From Paraburkholderia sp. IMGN_8 (GTDB lineage: Bacteria > Pseudomonadota > Gammaproteobacteria > Burkholderiales > Burkholderiaceae), in NCBI RefSeq assembly GCF_038050405.1, contig NZ_CP150900.1:3534001-3598000 (forward strand): a stretch of DNA of 64,000 nucleotides, read 5' to 3'. The stretch's first letter is position 1; each line of letters opens with the position of its first letter. Below the pieces are notes generated by a model, which saw only the letters and a list, made by a program, of their open reading frames with translations, ran no database searches and was not told the origin of the DNA. Both the position numbers and the translations under genes were made by a program. Below, in pieces: positions 27,277 through 36,540 of this stretch.

Positions 27277-27675
27277 AAAACATCACCGGTTTTTCGGCAC
27301 CTCGCCAAGGCGAAGCCGATGGCCCCCACGGCAAGAGAATTACCACTGGTTTTCCTGGCAGACCGTTCCGGCGAGCACGCAGTGCGAGGCGGGAAGAATG
27401 ACTGCCTTGTCACCAGGGCGGAATGTGCGAGAACACCGATTCCAGATGCTCCACTACCGTGACTGCGCGGGGAACCCGCTTAAGAATTAGCGGTGTGAAG
27501 CCGCTTTCTTTGCTTACTTTCTTTGCGGCGGCGCCCCGAAGGAAGTCCACTTGGTGGGCAAAGAAAGTAAGTGCCTGCCCCGCACAGGGGCGACACTAAT
27601 AAACCAATAAGAAAACAAGGAAAGGCCAACGCCGCAGGCACACAGACAATGCCGCCGCCAAAGGCAAAAAAAAAA
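27277..27675 (-). repeat. Dispersed repeat, right arm of composite A (type II inner end)
   Basis: An inverted partner of the arm at 26893. The shared part runs from about 27402 to 27675. Its inner end carries the type II module, with GAGCACGCAGTGCGAGGCGG and, further in, AAGGCGAAGCCGATGG. The hairpin region has extra bases here (GGCGCCCCGAAGGAAGTCCA), so this copy is damaged. The two outer ends make inverted termini for the whole element. Confidence 0.88.
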
Positions 27676-28440
27676 TCAAGCCGCGACTAACATCCCATCC
27701 GCGGAGCGGACAACACCCTGCTGCCGAGCAGCAAAAGCCTCCCCGATCATCAGCAAACTAGGCTGCGAATCATCAACCCACTTTTGCGCCTCTCCGCAGG
27801 CGAGTTCTTCAAGCGTGAGGGTGAGCATCCGCTCGCGATCCGTACTACACGCCTCAACAATCGCCACAGGCGTAGAAACAGCGCGCCCAGCATCGATCAA
27901 TCGCTGAGCAATCTCAACACCGCTATCGCGTCCCATATAGAACACGAGCGAATCCGCATTAACCTGCTCACGAATCTCATCGGACCCGGGAGCGCGGCTA
28001 AAAGTCGCCAGAGCAACGCTCCGCGACACGCCCCGCAGGGTAAGAGAACGCTTCAAGGATGCAGCACTAGCCAGCGCAGCCGTAATACCAGGCACGACCT
28101 CGTACTCGATGCCAGCGGCTTCAAGAGCCCGCATCTCCTCATCCGCACGCCCGAACAACATCGGATCGCCGCCCTTCAGGCGAACCACCACGTCATGCTC
28201 GAGAGCAGCATCCACAATCTGCTTGTTGATGAACTGCTGCGCCGTCGAAAGCTGTCCACACCGCTTACCAACAGCAATCCGCCGCGCATGAGACGGCGCA
28301 TAGTCGAGCATCGCGGGCTCGACCAGCGCGTCGTGCAGCACAACATCAGCGGCGCCCAACAGCCGTGCCCCACGCACCGTAATGAGGTCCGCAGCACCCG
28401 GCCCTGCGCCGATCAAATAAACCTTACCCATTTGCGTCAA
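27676..28440 (-). CDS. cobA: Uroporphyrinogen-III C-methyltransferase
   Basis: 254 residues, a single-domain SUMT (like the C-terminal part of CysG). The SAM-binding GKVYLIGAGPGAADLITVRG is at the N-terminus, with VVRLKGGDPMLFGRADEE and EVVPGITAALASAA following. It makes precorrin-2, the precursor of siroheme for CysI and of corrinoids. It ends the leftward cys series. Codon use on its coding strand turns T-rich near the repeat. Confidence 0.93.
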   Translation of the reverse strand: MTQMGKVYLIGAGPGAADLITVRGARLLGAADVVLHDALVEPAMLDYAPSHARRIAVGKRCGQLSTAQQFINKQIVDAALEHDVVVRLKGGDPMLFGRADEEMRALEAAGIEYEVVPGITAALASAASLKRSLTLRGVSRSVALATFSRAPGSDEIREQVNADSLVFYMGRDSGVEIAQRLIDAGRAVSTPVAIVEACSTDRERMLTLTLEELACGEAQKWVDDSQPSLLMIGEAFAARQQGVVRSADGMLVAA

Positions 28441-28485
28441 CCTGTTCGTTAGGGCACTTACGGTGCGCGGCTAGGCGTCGCTCGC

Positions 28486-29799
28486 TTACGCCGAAAACGC
28501 CCGAATCATGCCGGCCGCAACCGTGTGATGCGTCGCTTCGTCGATCAGCACGAATGCACCCGTGCCCTGATGCGAGTCGTACACGTCGCACACCAGCGGC
28601 TTTTGCAACGTCAACGCCACGCGGCCGATGTCGTTCATCGCCAGTTCCTTGCGATCGGTCGCCTGTGACAGCGTATGCACGTCGAGTACTTCCTTGATCG
28701 CACCGATCCGCGCAAACACCGTGTTGGTGGTCTGCTTCAACAGATACTTGCGTTGCGTCGACAGCGGCGTGTCGTCGAACCAGCACAGGTCGGCTTCCAG
28801 CTTCTTCGCCGGCTCCGGCGCCGCTTCGCTCAGCACAAACGTATCGCCGCGCGACACGTCGACGTCTTCGGCCAGACGGATCGTCACCGTTTGACCGGCA
28901 AACGCGCGGTCCACTTGCGCCGTGCCGCCCGTCACCGGCGCGATGATCTCGGCAACCGTCGCTTCGCGATTCGCCGGCAGCACGACGATCGTGTCGCCCA
29001 CCTTCACTTCGCCCGCTTCGATACGGCCCATGTAGCCGCGGAAATCGTCGGCCTGGCTGCCGTCCTGACGTGCCACCCACTGCACCGGGAAACGCAGCGC
29101 CTGGCCCGTCGGAATCTCGACCGGCAACGCTTCGAGCAAGTCCAGCAGCGGTTCGCCTGCATACCACGGCATGCTTTCGCTAGCGGTCACGATGTTGTCG
29201 CCCTTGAGCGCGGACACCGGCACGAAGCGCACGTCGTTCAGGCCCAGTTGACGCGCGAGCTCCACATACGCGTCGCGGATCTCATTGAAGCGCGCTTCGC
29301 TGTAGTCGACCAGATCCATCTTGTTGATCGCCACAATCGCGTGCTGCAAGCCGAGCAGCTTGACGATCGCGCTATGGCGCTTGGTTTGCGGCAGCAGTTG
29401 CGCGACGCCGTCGACGAAAGTCACACGCGTCGCGTCGACCAGAATGATCGCCGCATGCGCGGTCGATGCACCCGTCACCATGTTGCGCGTGTACTGCTCG
29501 TGGCCCGGCGTGTCGGCGATGATGAACTTGCGCTTGGCCGTAGCGAAGTAACGGTACGCGACGTCGATCGTGATGCCCTGTTCGCGCTCGGCCTCAAGGC
29601 CGTCAGTCAACAGCGACAGATCGATTTCGTCGCCAACGGTACGCTTATTCTTCGCGCGCGACAGTGCCGAGAGCTGATCGCTCAACACTGCCTTGCTGTC
29701 GTACAGCAGGCGGCCGATCAACGTGCTCTTGCCGTCGTCGACGCTGCCCGCAGTAATGAATCGCAGCACGCCGAGGTCTTCTGGTTGATGAATATTCAT
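28486..29799 (-). CDS. cysN: Sulfate adenylyltransferase subunit 1 (GTPase)
   Basis: 437 residues, the EF-Tu-like GTPase that drives APS formation by CysD. GTPase motifs: GSVDDGKSTLIGRLLYD, DTPGHEQYTRNMV and NKMDLVD. There is no fused APS kinase domain (CysC) at the C-terminus, which fits reduction at the APS level by the adjacent cysH. It is separated from cysD by a 200-base spacer filled with palindromes. Confidence 0.96.
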   Translation of the reverse strand: MNIHQPEDLGVLRFITAGSVDDGKSTLIGRLLYDSKAVLSDQLSALSRAKNKRTVGDEIDLSLLTDGLEAEREQGITIDVAYRYFATAKRKFIIADTPGHEQYTRNMVTGASTAHAAIILVDATRVTFVDGVAQLLPQTKRHSAIVKLLGLQHAIVAINKMDLVDYSEARFNEIRDAYVELARQLGLNDVRFVPVSALKGDNIVTASESMPWYAGEPLLDLLEALPVEIPTGQALRFPVQWVARQDGSQADDFRGYMGRIEAGEVKVGDTIVVLPANREATVAEIIAPVTGGTAQVDRAFAGQTVTIRLAEDVDVSRGDTFVLSEAAPEPAKKLEADLCWFDDTPLSTQRKYLLKQTTNTVFARIGAIKEVLDVHTLSQATDRKELAMNDIGRVALTLQKPLVCDVYDSHQGTGAFVLIDEATHHTVAAGMIRAFSA

Positions 29800-29818
29800 G
29801 ATGTTCCTTGTCCGTCTG

Positions 29819-29990
29819 TCGACCTGAGTTAGCGCTTCAGCGCTTACTCAGGTCCCATGCAAAGCTGTCGATCGGAGTTAGCGTGTCGACCAGAGTTGGT
29901 GCTTTAGCGCCTACTCTGGTCCCATAGCGCTTACTCCGATCCCATGCAAAGCTGTCGACCTGAGTTAGCGCTTCAGCGCTTACTCAGGTC
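29819..29990. repeat. Nested palindromic repeats between cysD and cysN
   Basis: Hairpin 1 (29821-29854) and hairpin 3 (29957-29990) are identical 34-mers with 16-base perfect arms beginning GACCTGAGTTAGCGCT. Hairpin 2 (29870-29941) has outer arms GATCGGAGTTAGCG / CGCTTACTCCGATC, and its loop contains a whole further unit (29888-29921) with arms GACCAGAGTTGGTGCT / AGCGCCTACTCTGGTC. Units are linked by CCATGCAAAGCTGTC. The three arm types differ at paired positions, so pairing is kept. It looks like a REP/BIME-type element and lies inside the cysD-cysN transcript. Confidence 0.92.
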
Positions 29991-29996
29991 CCATGC

Positions 29997-30959
29997 TTAG
30001 AAGTAACCTTGCTTCTTACGCTGTTCCATCGCGGCTTCGGAGACCTGATCGTCCATCCGCGTCGCGCCGCGTTCCGTGATTTCGGTCACGGCCGTTTCGG
30101 CGATGATCTTCTCGAGATCGTCGGCGTCGCTTTCCACCGGGCACGTGCAGCTGATGTCGCCCACGGTGCGGAAACGCACCAGCGCGGTTTCGCTGGTCTC
30201 GCCTTCACGCATCGGGGTGAGCGGCGTGACCGGCACCAACAGGCCGTTGCGGCGCACGATCTCGCGTTGATGCGCGTAATAGATCGACGGCAGTTCGAGC
30301 TGTTCGCGGGCGATGTACTGCCACACGTCGAGTTCGGTCCAGTTCGAGATGGGGAACACGCGCAGGTGTTCGCCGTTGTGCAGACGCGCGTTATACAGGC
30401 TCCACAGTTCCGGGCGCTGCGCCTTCGGATCCCATTGGCCGAATTCGTCGCGGAACGAGAAGATCCGTTCTTTCGCACGGGCCTTTTCTTCGTCGCGGCG
30501 CGCACCGCCGATCAGCGCGGTGTATTCATGTTCAGCGATCGTTTCGAGCAGCGTGACGGCCTGCGCGGCGTTGCGCGAATCCATTTCGCGACGCAGACGC
30601 ACCGTGCCGCGCTTGATCGAATCTTCAACGTGACCCACCACCAGTTCAGCGCCGATTTCTTTCGCGCGACGATCGCGGAAGTCGATCACTTCGTCGTAGT
30701 TGTGGCCGGTGTCGATATGCACGAGCGGGAACGGCAGCACGGTCTTGCGGTTCGCGCCGAGGCCGAATGCCTTCAGTGCGAGGTGCAACACCACAACCGA
30801 ATCCTTGCCGCCCGAAAACAGCAGCGCGGGCTTGCTGCATTCGGCGACCAATTCGCGCAGGATGTGAATCGACTCGGCTTCGAGCCAGTCGAGGTGATCC
30901 ATCCGGTTCGCCGTGTTGGCAAGCGGAGCGTTGAGAGTGGAATCGAGCGTGGTGCTCAT
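29997..30959 (-). CDS. cysD: Sulfate adenylyltransferase subunit 2
   Basis: 320 residues, the PP-loop catalytic subunit of ATP sulfurylase: ALLFSGGKDSVVVLHLALKAF (first part) holds the PP-motif, with FPLVHIDTGHNYDEVIDFRD and IGGARRDEEKARAKER. It makes APS from sulfate and ATP together with CysN. It follows cysH by 112 bases. The stop is seven bases from the nearest palindrome, which may shape the cysD/cysN ratio. Confidence 0.96.
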   Translation of the reverse strand: MSTTLDSTLNAPLANTANRMDHLDWLEAESIHILRELVAECSKPALLFSGGKDSVVVLHLALKAFGLGANRKTVLPFPLVHIDTGHNYDEVIDFRDRRAKEIGAELVVGHVEDSIKRGTVRLRREMDSRNAAQAVTLLETIAEHEYTALIGGARRDEEKARAKERIFSFRDEFGQWDPKAQRPELWSLYNARLHNGEHLRVFPISNWTELDVWQYIAREQLELPSIYYAHQREIVRRNGLLVPVTPLTPMREGETSETALVRFRTVGDISCTCPVESDADDLEKIIAETAVTEITERGATRMDDQVSEAAMEQRKKQGYF

Positions 30960-31071
30960 GTTTGGGTCCTTCGTTGGTTCGCCCGGCGGGCGGTTGCTCG
31001 CCGAGCGGAAGTATTCAAATCGGTATGTGCGGCGTTCAGATCAAAAGCCAGGACCTGAATACCCAAATGCG

Positions 31072-31827
31072 TCAGGCCGAAGCGTTTTCGCTGCTGCTGA
31101 AAGGGATCGGCGTAATCGTCGTGATGTGCAGCCCGCATTCCTTCGTATCGCGCGACTCCCACCACCAGCGCCCTGCCCGGCTGTCTTCACCGGGACGGAT
31201 CGCTCGCGTACAGGGTTCGCAACCGATGCTCGGATAACCGCGTGCATGCAGCGGATTGACCGGCACGTCGAAGGCGTTGAGGTAGTCCCACACTTCGGTC
31301 TCGGTCCAGTCCGTCAGCGGATTGAACTTGGCGATGTTGCGCGCGGCGTCGTGCTCTTCCTCGTGCAATTCAGCACGCGTCACCGACTGCTCGCGGCGTT
31401 GGCCCGTCACCCATGCGCTGACATCCGACAGCGCGCGGTTCAGCGGCTCGACCTTGCGGATTTCGCAGCAGCGCTTTCGCAAATCGACGCTTTCGTAAAA
31501 CGCGTTCAGACCGTGCGACCCAACATATTCTTCAACCGCAGCAGCTTGCGGATGAAACTGTTCGATCTCGTAGCCATAGCGCTCTTTCACGCGATCGAGC
31601 ATGCCGAGCGTTTCCGCATGCAGACGGCCCGTATTCAGCGAGAAGATGCCGATCTTTACGCCACGCGAGAGAATCGCGTGGGTAAGCAGCATGTCTTCCG
31701 CCGCGAGGCTGCTGGCGAGCTTCACGTTCGCGTGACGCGCGGCGATCGAATCGAGCAGCGCATCGAGGCGCTCGATCTTCGCAGCGAGTTCCGGCGTGAG
31801 CGATTGTGCGTCGTGTGCGTCGCTCAT
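31072..31827 (-). CDS. cysH: Assimilatory adenylylsulfate (APS) reductase
   Basis: 251 residues of the CysH family. The four cysteines that hold a [4Fe-4S] cluster in APS-reducing members are present, C120-C121 (KRCCEIRKVEPL) and C203-x2-C206 (IGCEPCTRAI), with the catalytic C231 in KECGLH. So it should reduce APS directly to sulfite, with no need for APS kinase. The start overlaps the stop of the DUF934 gene by four bases. Confidence 0.93.
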   Translation of the reverse strand: MSDAHDAQSLTPELAAKIERLDALLDSIAARHANVKLASSLAAEDMLLTHAILSRGVKIGIFSLNTGRLHAETLGMLDRVKERYGYEIEQFHPQAAAVEEYVGSHGLNAFYESVDLRKRCCEIRKVEPLNRALSDVSAWVTGQRREQSVTRAELHEEEHDAARNIAKFNPLTDWTETEVWDYLNAFDVPVNPLHARGYPSIGCEPCTRAIRPGEDSRAGRWWWESRDTKECGLHITTITPIPFSSSENASA

Positions 31828-32366
31828 ACTGAGGCCTTTTCCAAAGCCGCAGCCGCGCGGCGGCGGAACAGCGGCGAAGGATTGTCGACCGCGCCCTGAT
31901 ACTGCACGCTGAATTCGTCGAATGCCTTGAGCGCGTCGTTGAAGTCTTTGTCTTCACGCAGCGCGTAAGCGTCAAAACCGCAGCGGAACATGAACGTCAG
32001 CTGATCGCGCAGCACGTCGCCGATCGCACGCAGTTCGCCCTTGTAGCCATAACGCTCGCGCAACAGGCGGCCGATGCTATAACCACGGCCGTCGCGGAAC
32101 ACCGGGAAGTCCACGCCGATCAGCGCGATCTTGTCGAAGTCGCCGACGATATCCGCCGGTTCGCTGTCCGGCGCGAGCCACACGCCGATCTCAGCCGCGC
32201 TGCGCGAAGCGATCAACGCATCGCGCGCAGCCTGCCACAACGCGAGCGGCACCAGCACCTTGCCGGCCGGCAATGTATCCACTGCGGGCAAGCTGCCGTC
32301 TTCCGCTGCGCGCACTACCGTCCAGTCATCGTTGACGATCGCGCGATTCTTGATGATAGAAGCCAT
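31824..32366 (-). CDS. DUF934 family protein of sulfite reduction clusters
   Basis: 180 residues with the DUF934 pattern: VPLALWQAARDALIASRSAAEIGVWL (parts quoted) and the FPVFRDGRGYSIGRLLRERYGY block, then ELRAIGDVLRDQLTFMFRCGFDAY. It regularly lies between cysI and cysH in beta- and alpha-proteobacteria. Its reaction is not established; as no CysJ flavoprotein is encoded here, a role in electron delivery to CysI is a reasonable guess. It is tightly spaced with both neighbours. Confidence 0.9.
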   Translation of the reverse strand: MASIIKNRAIVNDDWTVVRAAEDGSLPAVDTLPAGKVLVPLALWQAARDALIASRSAAEIGVWLAPDSEPADIVGDFDKIALIGVDFPVFRDGRGYSIGRLLRERYGYKGELRAIGDVLRDQLTFMFRCGFDAYALREDKDFNDALKAFDEFSVQYQGAVDNPSPLFRRRAAAALEKASV

Positions 32367-32389
32367 CTGTTCAGTATCCTTTTTCGCGG

Positions 32390-34069
32390 TTACGCGTGAG
32401 CCGGTTGGCGCGAGGCGTACACACGTTCCTTGAACGGGGTGATGCCGATGCGGTTGTACGTTTCGATGAAGCGCTCGCCCTCAAAGCGGTTTTCCACGAA
32501 CGTATCGATCACTTTGCTCATCACGTCCGGCATCTCTTCCGCCGAGAACGACGGCCCGATCACGCGGCCAAGATGCGCGCCGGTCGCGCCCGTGCCCTGC
32601 TCGCCGCCGAGCGTCACCTGATACCACTCGGAGCCGTCCTTATCGACGCCCAGAATGCCGATGTTGCCGACGTGGTGGTGGCCGCACGCGTTGATACAAC
32701 CCGAGATGTTCAGCGACACGTCGCCGAGGTCGTACACATAGTCGAGGTCGTTGAAGCGCTCCTGAATCGCCAGCGCAATCGGAATCGACTTCGCATTCGC
32801 GAGCGAGCAGAAATCGCCGCCCGGGCACGCGATGATGTCGGTCAGCAAGCCGATGTTCGGCGTCGCGAAACCTTGCGCCTTGGCCTTTTCCCACAGCGCG
32901 AACAGATCGCGCTTCTTCACGTTCGCGAGAATCAGGTTCTGTTCGTGCGACACGCGGATTTCGCCGAACGAGTACTCGTCGGCCCAATCGGCGACCGCTT
33001 CCATCTGCGCGTCGGTGGCGTCGCCCGGGGCGATCGTGGCCGGCTTCAGCGACAAGGTCACCGAAGCGTAGCCCGATACCTTATGCGGGCGCACATTGCG
33101 TTCGACCCAACGGGCGAACGCACGGTTTTCCAGCAGATGATTTTCGAACGATGCATCCGTATCCGGCAGCTTGTCATACACCGGCGGCTGGAAGTATTGC
33201 GACACGCGATCGACTTCCGCTTGCGTCAGCGTCGAAGGACCGTCCTTCAGGTGCTGCCATTCTTCCTCGACCTGCGCCGAGAACTTCTCCGGGCTCAACG
33301 CCTTCACGAGAATCTTGATGCGCGCCTTGTACATGTTGTCGCGGCGGCCGTAGCGGTTGTACACGCGCAGCACGGCTTCGCAGTACGTCAGCAGGTGTTG
33401 CCACGGCAAATCCTGACGGATGATCGCGCCGATGATCGGCGTACGGCCCATGCCGCCGCCGGCCAGAATGTCGGCCACCAGCTCGCCCTGCTCGTTCTTC
33501 CTCAGATACACGCCCATGTCGTGGATCTGGACGGCAGCACGGTCTTCCTTCGAGCCCGACACGGCGATCTTGAACTTACGCGGCAGCCACGCGAATTCCG
33601 GGTGGAACGTCGACCATTGACGCAGGATTTCAGCCCACGGACGCGGATCGACCACTTCATCGGGCGCCACACCGGCGAACTGGTCCGCCGTGATGTTGCG
33701 AATGCAGTTACCCGAGGTCTGGATACCGTGCATCTGCACCGCGGCAAGCTTGCGGAGAATTTCCGGCGTTTCTTCGAGCTTGATCCAGTTGTACTGGATG
33801 TTCGAGCGCGTCGAAAAGTGGCCGTAGCCGCGGTCGTGTTCGCGCGCGATCTGCGCAAGCACGCGCATCTGGTCGCTGCGCAGGTTGCCGTACGGAATCG
33901 CAATGCGGTGCATGTACGCGTGACGCTGCATGTACAGGCCGTTCTGCAGGCGCAGCGGACGGAACTCCTCTTCGCTCAATTCGCCCGACAGCCGGCGGCG
34001 AACCTGGTCGGCATATTGCGCGACCCGTTCGTCGACGATGGTCTGGTCGTACTGATCGTATTGGTACAT
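32390..34069 (-). CDS. cysI: Sulfite reductase, siroheme [4Fe-4S] hemoprotein subunit
   Basis: 559 residues of the nitrite/sulfite reductase family with two repeats of the ferredoxin-like half domain. The cluster/siroheme cysteines are in IIACPGGDFCSLANAKS and SGCINACGHHHVGNIGI. It reduces sulfite to sulfide with six electrons. No flavoprotein subunit (CysJ) lies in the window. It is first in the leftward cysI-DUF934-cysH-cysD-cysN-cobA series and is divergent from cysB, its probable activator. Confidence 0.92.
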   Translation of the reverse strand: MYQYDQYDQTIVDERVAQYADQVRRRLSGELSEEEFRPLRLQNGLYMQRHAYMHRIAIPYGNLRSDQMRVLAQIAREHDRGYGHFSTRSNIQYNWIKLEETPEILRKLAAVQMHGIQTSGNCIRNITADQFAGVAPDEVVDPRPWAEILRQWSTFHPEFAWLPRKFKIAVSGSKEDRAAVQIHDMGVYLRKNEQGELVADILAGGGMGRTPIIGAIIRQDLPWQHLLTYCEAVLRVYNRYGRRDNMYKARIKILVKALSPEKFSAQVEEEWQHLKDGPSTLTQAEVDRVSQYFQPPVYDKLPDTDASFENHLLENRAFARWVERNVRPHKVSGYASVTLSLKPATIAPGDATDAQMEAVADWADEYSFGEIRVSHEQNLILANVKKRDLFALWEKAKAQGFATPNIGLLTDIIACPGGDFCSLANAKSIPIALAIQERFNDLDYVYDLGDVSLNISGCINACGHHHVGNIGILGVDKDGSEWYQVTLGGEQGTGATGAHLGRVIGPSFSAEEMPDVMSKVIDTFVENRFEGERFIETYNRIGITPFKERVYASRQPAHA

Positions 34070-34289
34070 TCGGGGACCCCAATTTTTTTGCGTGACACAC
34101 AGCGTTCCGGCTACGCCGCGCCCTGGATATCTCCATTTGTCAGCTCAGACGAGTCAGGGTTTAGACCTATCTCTCATTTGCTTATGACAAATACAGATAT
34201 CCATATTGAAAAAGATGGACAGATCGTAATAAACTCGCCTTATATTTCAAACGACTAAAAAATTCTTTTTATATGCGGAGAGGTTATAT
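34070..34289. promoter_or_regulatory. AT-rich divergent cysI-cysB control region
   Basis: A 220-base spacer with marked A+T-richness from 34150 to 34285. ATTTG at 34176-34180 and CAAAT at 34188-34192 form a small dyad around CTTATGA, upstream of cysI. CysB sites are long and weakly conserved, so this region is the likely place, but I cannot map them. GGAGAGG serves the cysB start. Confidence 0.55.
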
Positions 34290-35231
34290 ATGAACCTGCA
34301 CCAATTCCGCTTCGTCCGCGAGGCCGTGCGGCAGAATTTCAACCTCACCGAAGCGGCCAAAGCGCTGTTTACAAGCCAGCCGGGCGTCTCCAAGGCGATC
34401 ATCGAGCTGGAAGACGAGTTGGGCGTCGAAATCTTCACACGGCACGGCAAGCGCGTGCGCTCGCTGACCGAGCCGGGGCGCATTATCCTGCAGTCGGTCG
34501 AGAAAATCTTGCAGGAAGTCGAGAGTCTGAAGCGGGTCGGTAAAGATTACGCGGCGCAGGATCAGGGCAATCTGGTGATCGCGGCCACCCACACCCAGGC
34601 GCGCTACTCACTGCCGGCCGCCATCGCCGAATTCAAGAAGCGCTTCCCGAAAGTTCACCTTTCAATTTTGCAAGGTAGCCCAACCCAGGTGGCCGAGATG
34701 GTGATCCACGACCAGGCCGATCTCGCCATCGCGACTGAAGCGATCTCCAACTATAAGGAACTGGTCTCGCTGCCGTGCTTCCAGTGGCACCACCTCGCCG
34801 TGATGCAGCCGGACCATCCGCTGCTCGACCGCAAGCTCTTGTCGCTGGACGATCTTACTCAGTACCCGCTCATTACGTATGACAACGCGTTCGCCGGCCG
34901 CACCAAGATCAACGAGGCGTTTCGGCTGCGCGGCCTGCATCCGGACATCGTGCTCGAAGCGATCGACGCCGACGTGATCAAGACCTATGTCGAACTGGGT
35001 CTGGGCGTCGGCATCATGGCGGATATCGCGTTCAATGCGGAGCGCGACCGCCATTTACGCGCGATGCCGGTCGGCCACCTGTTCGGCAGCAATGTGACGC
35101 GGGTCGCGCTGAAACAGGGCGCGTATCTGCGCAGCTATGTGTATACGCTCGTCGAACTGCTGTCGCCGAGCATGAACCGCAAGCTGATCGAACAGGCGCT
35201 GAAAGGCGAACACGAAACCTACGACATTTGA
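34290..35231 (+). CDS. cysB: LysR-type regulator of sulfur assimilation (CysB/Cbl)
   Basis: 313 residues. Helix-turn-helix LTEAAKALFTSQPGVSKAII and the CysB-type effector domain with IAATHTQARYSLPAAIAEF, FPKVHLSILQGSPTQVAEM and LITYDNAFAGRTKINEAF. The TxTQARYxLP block is characteristic of CysB and Cbl, which sense O-/N-acetylserine or APS. Divergence from cysI supports control of the cys series. Confidence 0.93.
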   Translation: MNLHQFRFVREAVRQNFNLTEAAKALFTSQPGVSKAIIELEDELGVEIFTRHGKRVRSLTEPGRIILQSVEKILQEVESLKRVGKDYAAQDQGNLVIAATHTQARYSLPAAIAEFKKRFPKVHLSILQGSPTQVAEMVIHDQADLAIATEAISNYKELVSLPCFQWHHLAVMQPDHPLLDRKLLSLDDLTQYPLITYDNAFAGRTKINEAFRLRGLHPDIVLEAIDADVIKTYVELGLGVGIMADIAFNAERDRHLRAMPVGHLFGSNVTRVALKQGAYLRSYVYTLVELLSPSMNRKLIEQALKGEHETYDI

Positions 35232-35264
35232 CAGCACCACGCTTCCCGCTACGGAGACCATTCA

Positions 35265-36425
35265 ATGACGTCGCATAAGAACAAACTTCGCGGCCTGGCC
35301 GCTCTCGGCGCGCTCCTGCTCGCCACCGCAGCGCACGCCGACCTCAAGGTCGGCATCGACCTGTCGAGCACCGGCCCCGCGGCCGTGATCGGCATCACCA
35401 GCAAGAACGCCATGCTGATGTGGCCGGGCACGATTGCCGGCCAGAAAGCCGACTACATCTTCCTCGACGACGCGTCCGACCCGGGCGCCGCGGTCCGCAA
35501 CATTCGCAAGCTGATCAACGAAGACCACGTCGACGTGATCGTCGGCCCGAACATCACGCCGGCGGCGATGGCCGCGCTCGATCCGGTCGCCGAAAGCCAG
35601 ACGCCGATGATCACGCTGATCGGCTCGGCGAGCGTGGTCGAGCCGCAGGAAGGCAAGAAGGTGTGGGCGTACAAGATGGCGCAGACAGACAGCGCGATGG
35701 CCGACGTGATGACGCGCTACATGTCGAACCACAACGTGAAGACGGTGGGTTTCATCGGTTTCGCGGACGGCTACGGCGAAAGCTGGCTCAATGAGTTCAG
35801 CAAGTTCGCCGCGTTGCGCCACATCCAGATCGTCGCGACCGAGCGCTTCAACCGCACCGACGCCAGTGTCACCGGCCAGGTGCTGAAGCTGATGGCCGCC
35901 AAGCCCGACGCGATCCTGATCGCAGGCGCCGGTACGCCGACAGTGCTGCCGCAGCGCACGCTGGTCGAGCGCGGCTTCAAGGGCCCAATCTACCAGACGC
36001 ACGGCATCGCGACGCCCGAGTTCATCAAGCTGGGCGGCAAAGACGTGGAAGGCACGCTGTTCCCGACCCAGCCGGTCGTGGTGGCGCGCACGCTGCCGGC
36101 CGATCATCCGGCGAAGAAGGCGGCGCTCGCGTTCGCCGACCAATATGAAGCGAAATACGGCCCGGGCAGCGTCACGCAGTTCGCCGGCGATGCGGCGGGC
36201 GTGTATCCGCGTCTTCAGGACGCCGTTGCACGCGCGCTGAAGACGGCCCAGCCGGGCACGCCGGCTTTTCGCACGGCGTTGCGCGACGAACTGGAGCATG
36301 CGCATGAACTGGTCGTGCCGAACGGTGTGGTGAACACCAGCGCGAAGGATCACGTCGGTCTGGATCAGCGCGCCAGCGTGATGGGCGTGATCAGGAACGG
36401 CAAGTTCACTTATCTGAGTCAATGA
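35265..36425 (+). CDS. LivK-like ABC transporter substrate-binding protein (orphan)
   Basis: 386 residues with a signal peptide ending AAHADLKVG and a type I periplasmic-binding fold (Peripla_BP_6): VGIDLSSTGPAAVIGITSKN, VDVIVGPNITPAAMAALDPV, KTVGFIGFADGYGESWLNEF. It belongs with branched-chain amino acid or aromatic compound binding proteins. No permease or ATPase is adjacent, so it must share a transporter encoded elsewhere. It starts 33 bases after cysB and may be read with it. Confidence 0.88.
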   Translation: MTSHKNKLRGLAALGALLLATAAHADLKVGIDLSSTGPAAVIGITSKNAMLMWPGTIAGQKADYIFLDDASDPGAAVRNIRKLINEDHVDVIVGPNITPAAMAALDPVAESQTPMITLIGSASVVEPQEGKKVWAYKMAQTDSAMADVMTRYMSNHNVKTVGFIGFADGYGESWLNEFSKFAALRHIQIVATERFNRTDASVTGQVLKLMAAKPDAILIAGAGTPTVLPQRTLVERGFKGPIYQTHGIATPEFIKLGGKDVEGTLFPTQPVVVARTLPADHPAKKAALAFADQYEAKYGPGSVTQFAGDAAGVYPRLQDAVARALKTAQPGTPAFRTALRDELEHAHELVVPNGVVNTSAKDHVGLDQRASVMGVIRNGKFTYLSQ

Positions 36426-36540
36426 GTGAGTCGAAAAGCACGCCCGCAACCCGACGAAACCGTTCGGGCGGCGAGCAGCGCGGGCCGCTTCCGAAGTTGT
36501 TACAGTAGAACTCTTTCCCCCGACCCAGCAGTCCCACATC

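Noticed and set aside
26893..27675. Composite repeat as an insertion sequence
   Set aside because: There is no transposase gene, no room for one, and no visible target-site duplication.
29819..29990. CRISPR array
   Set aside because: The units are palindromes with related stems and no unique spacers of constant length; no cas genes are near.
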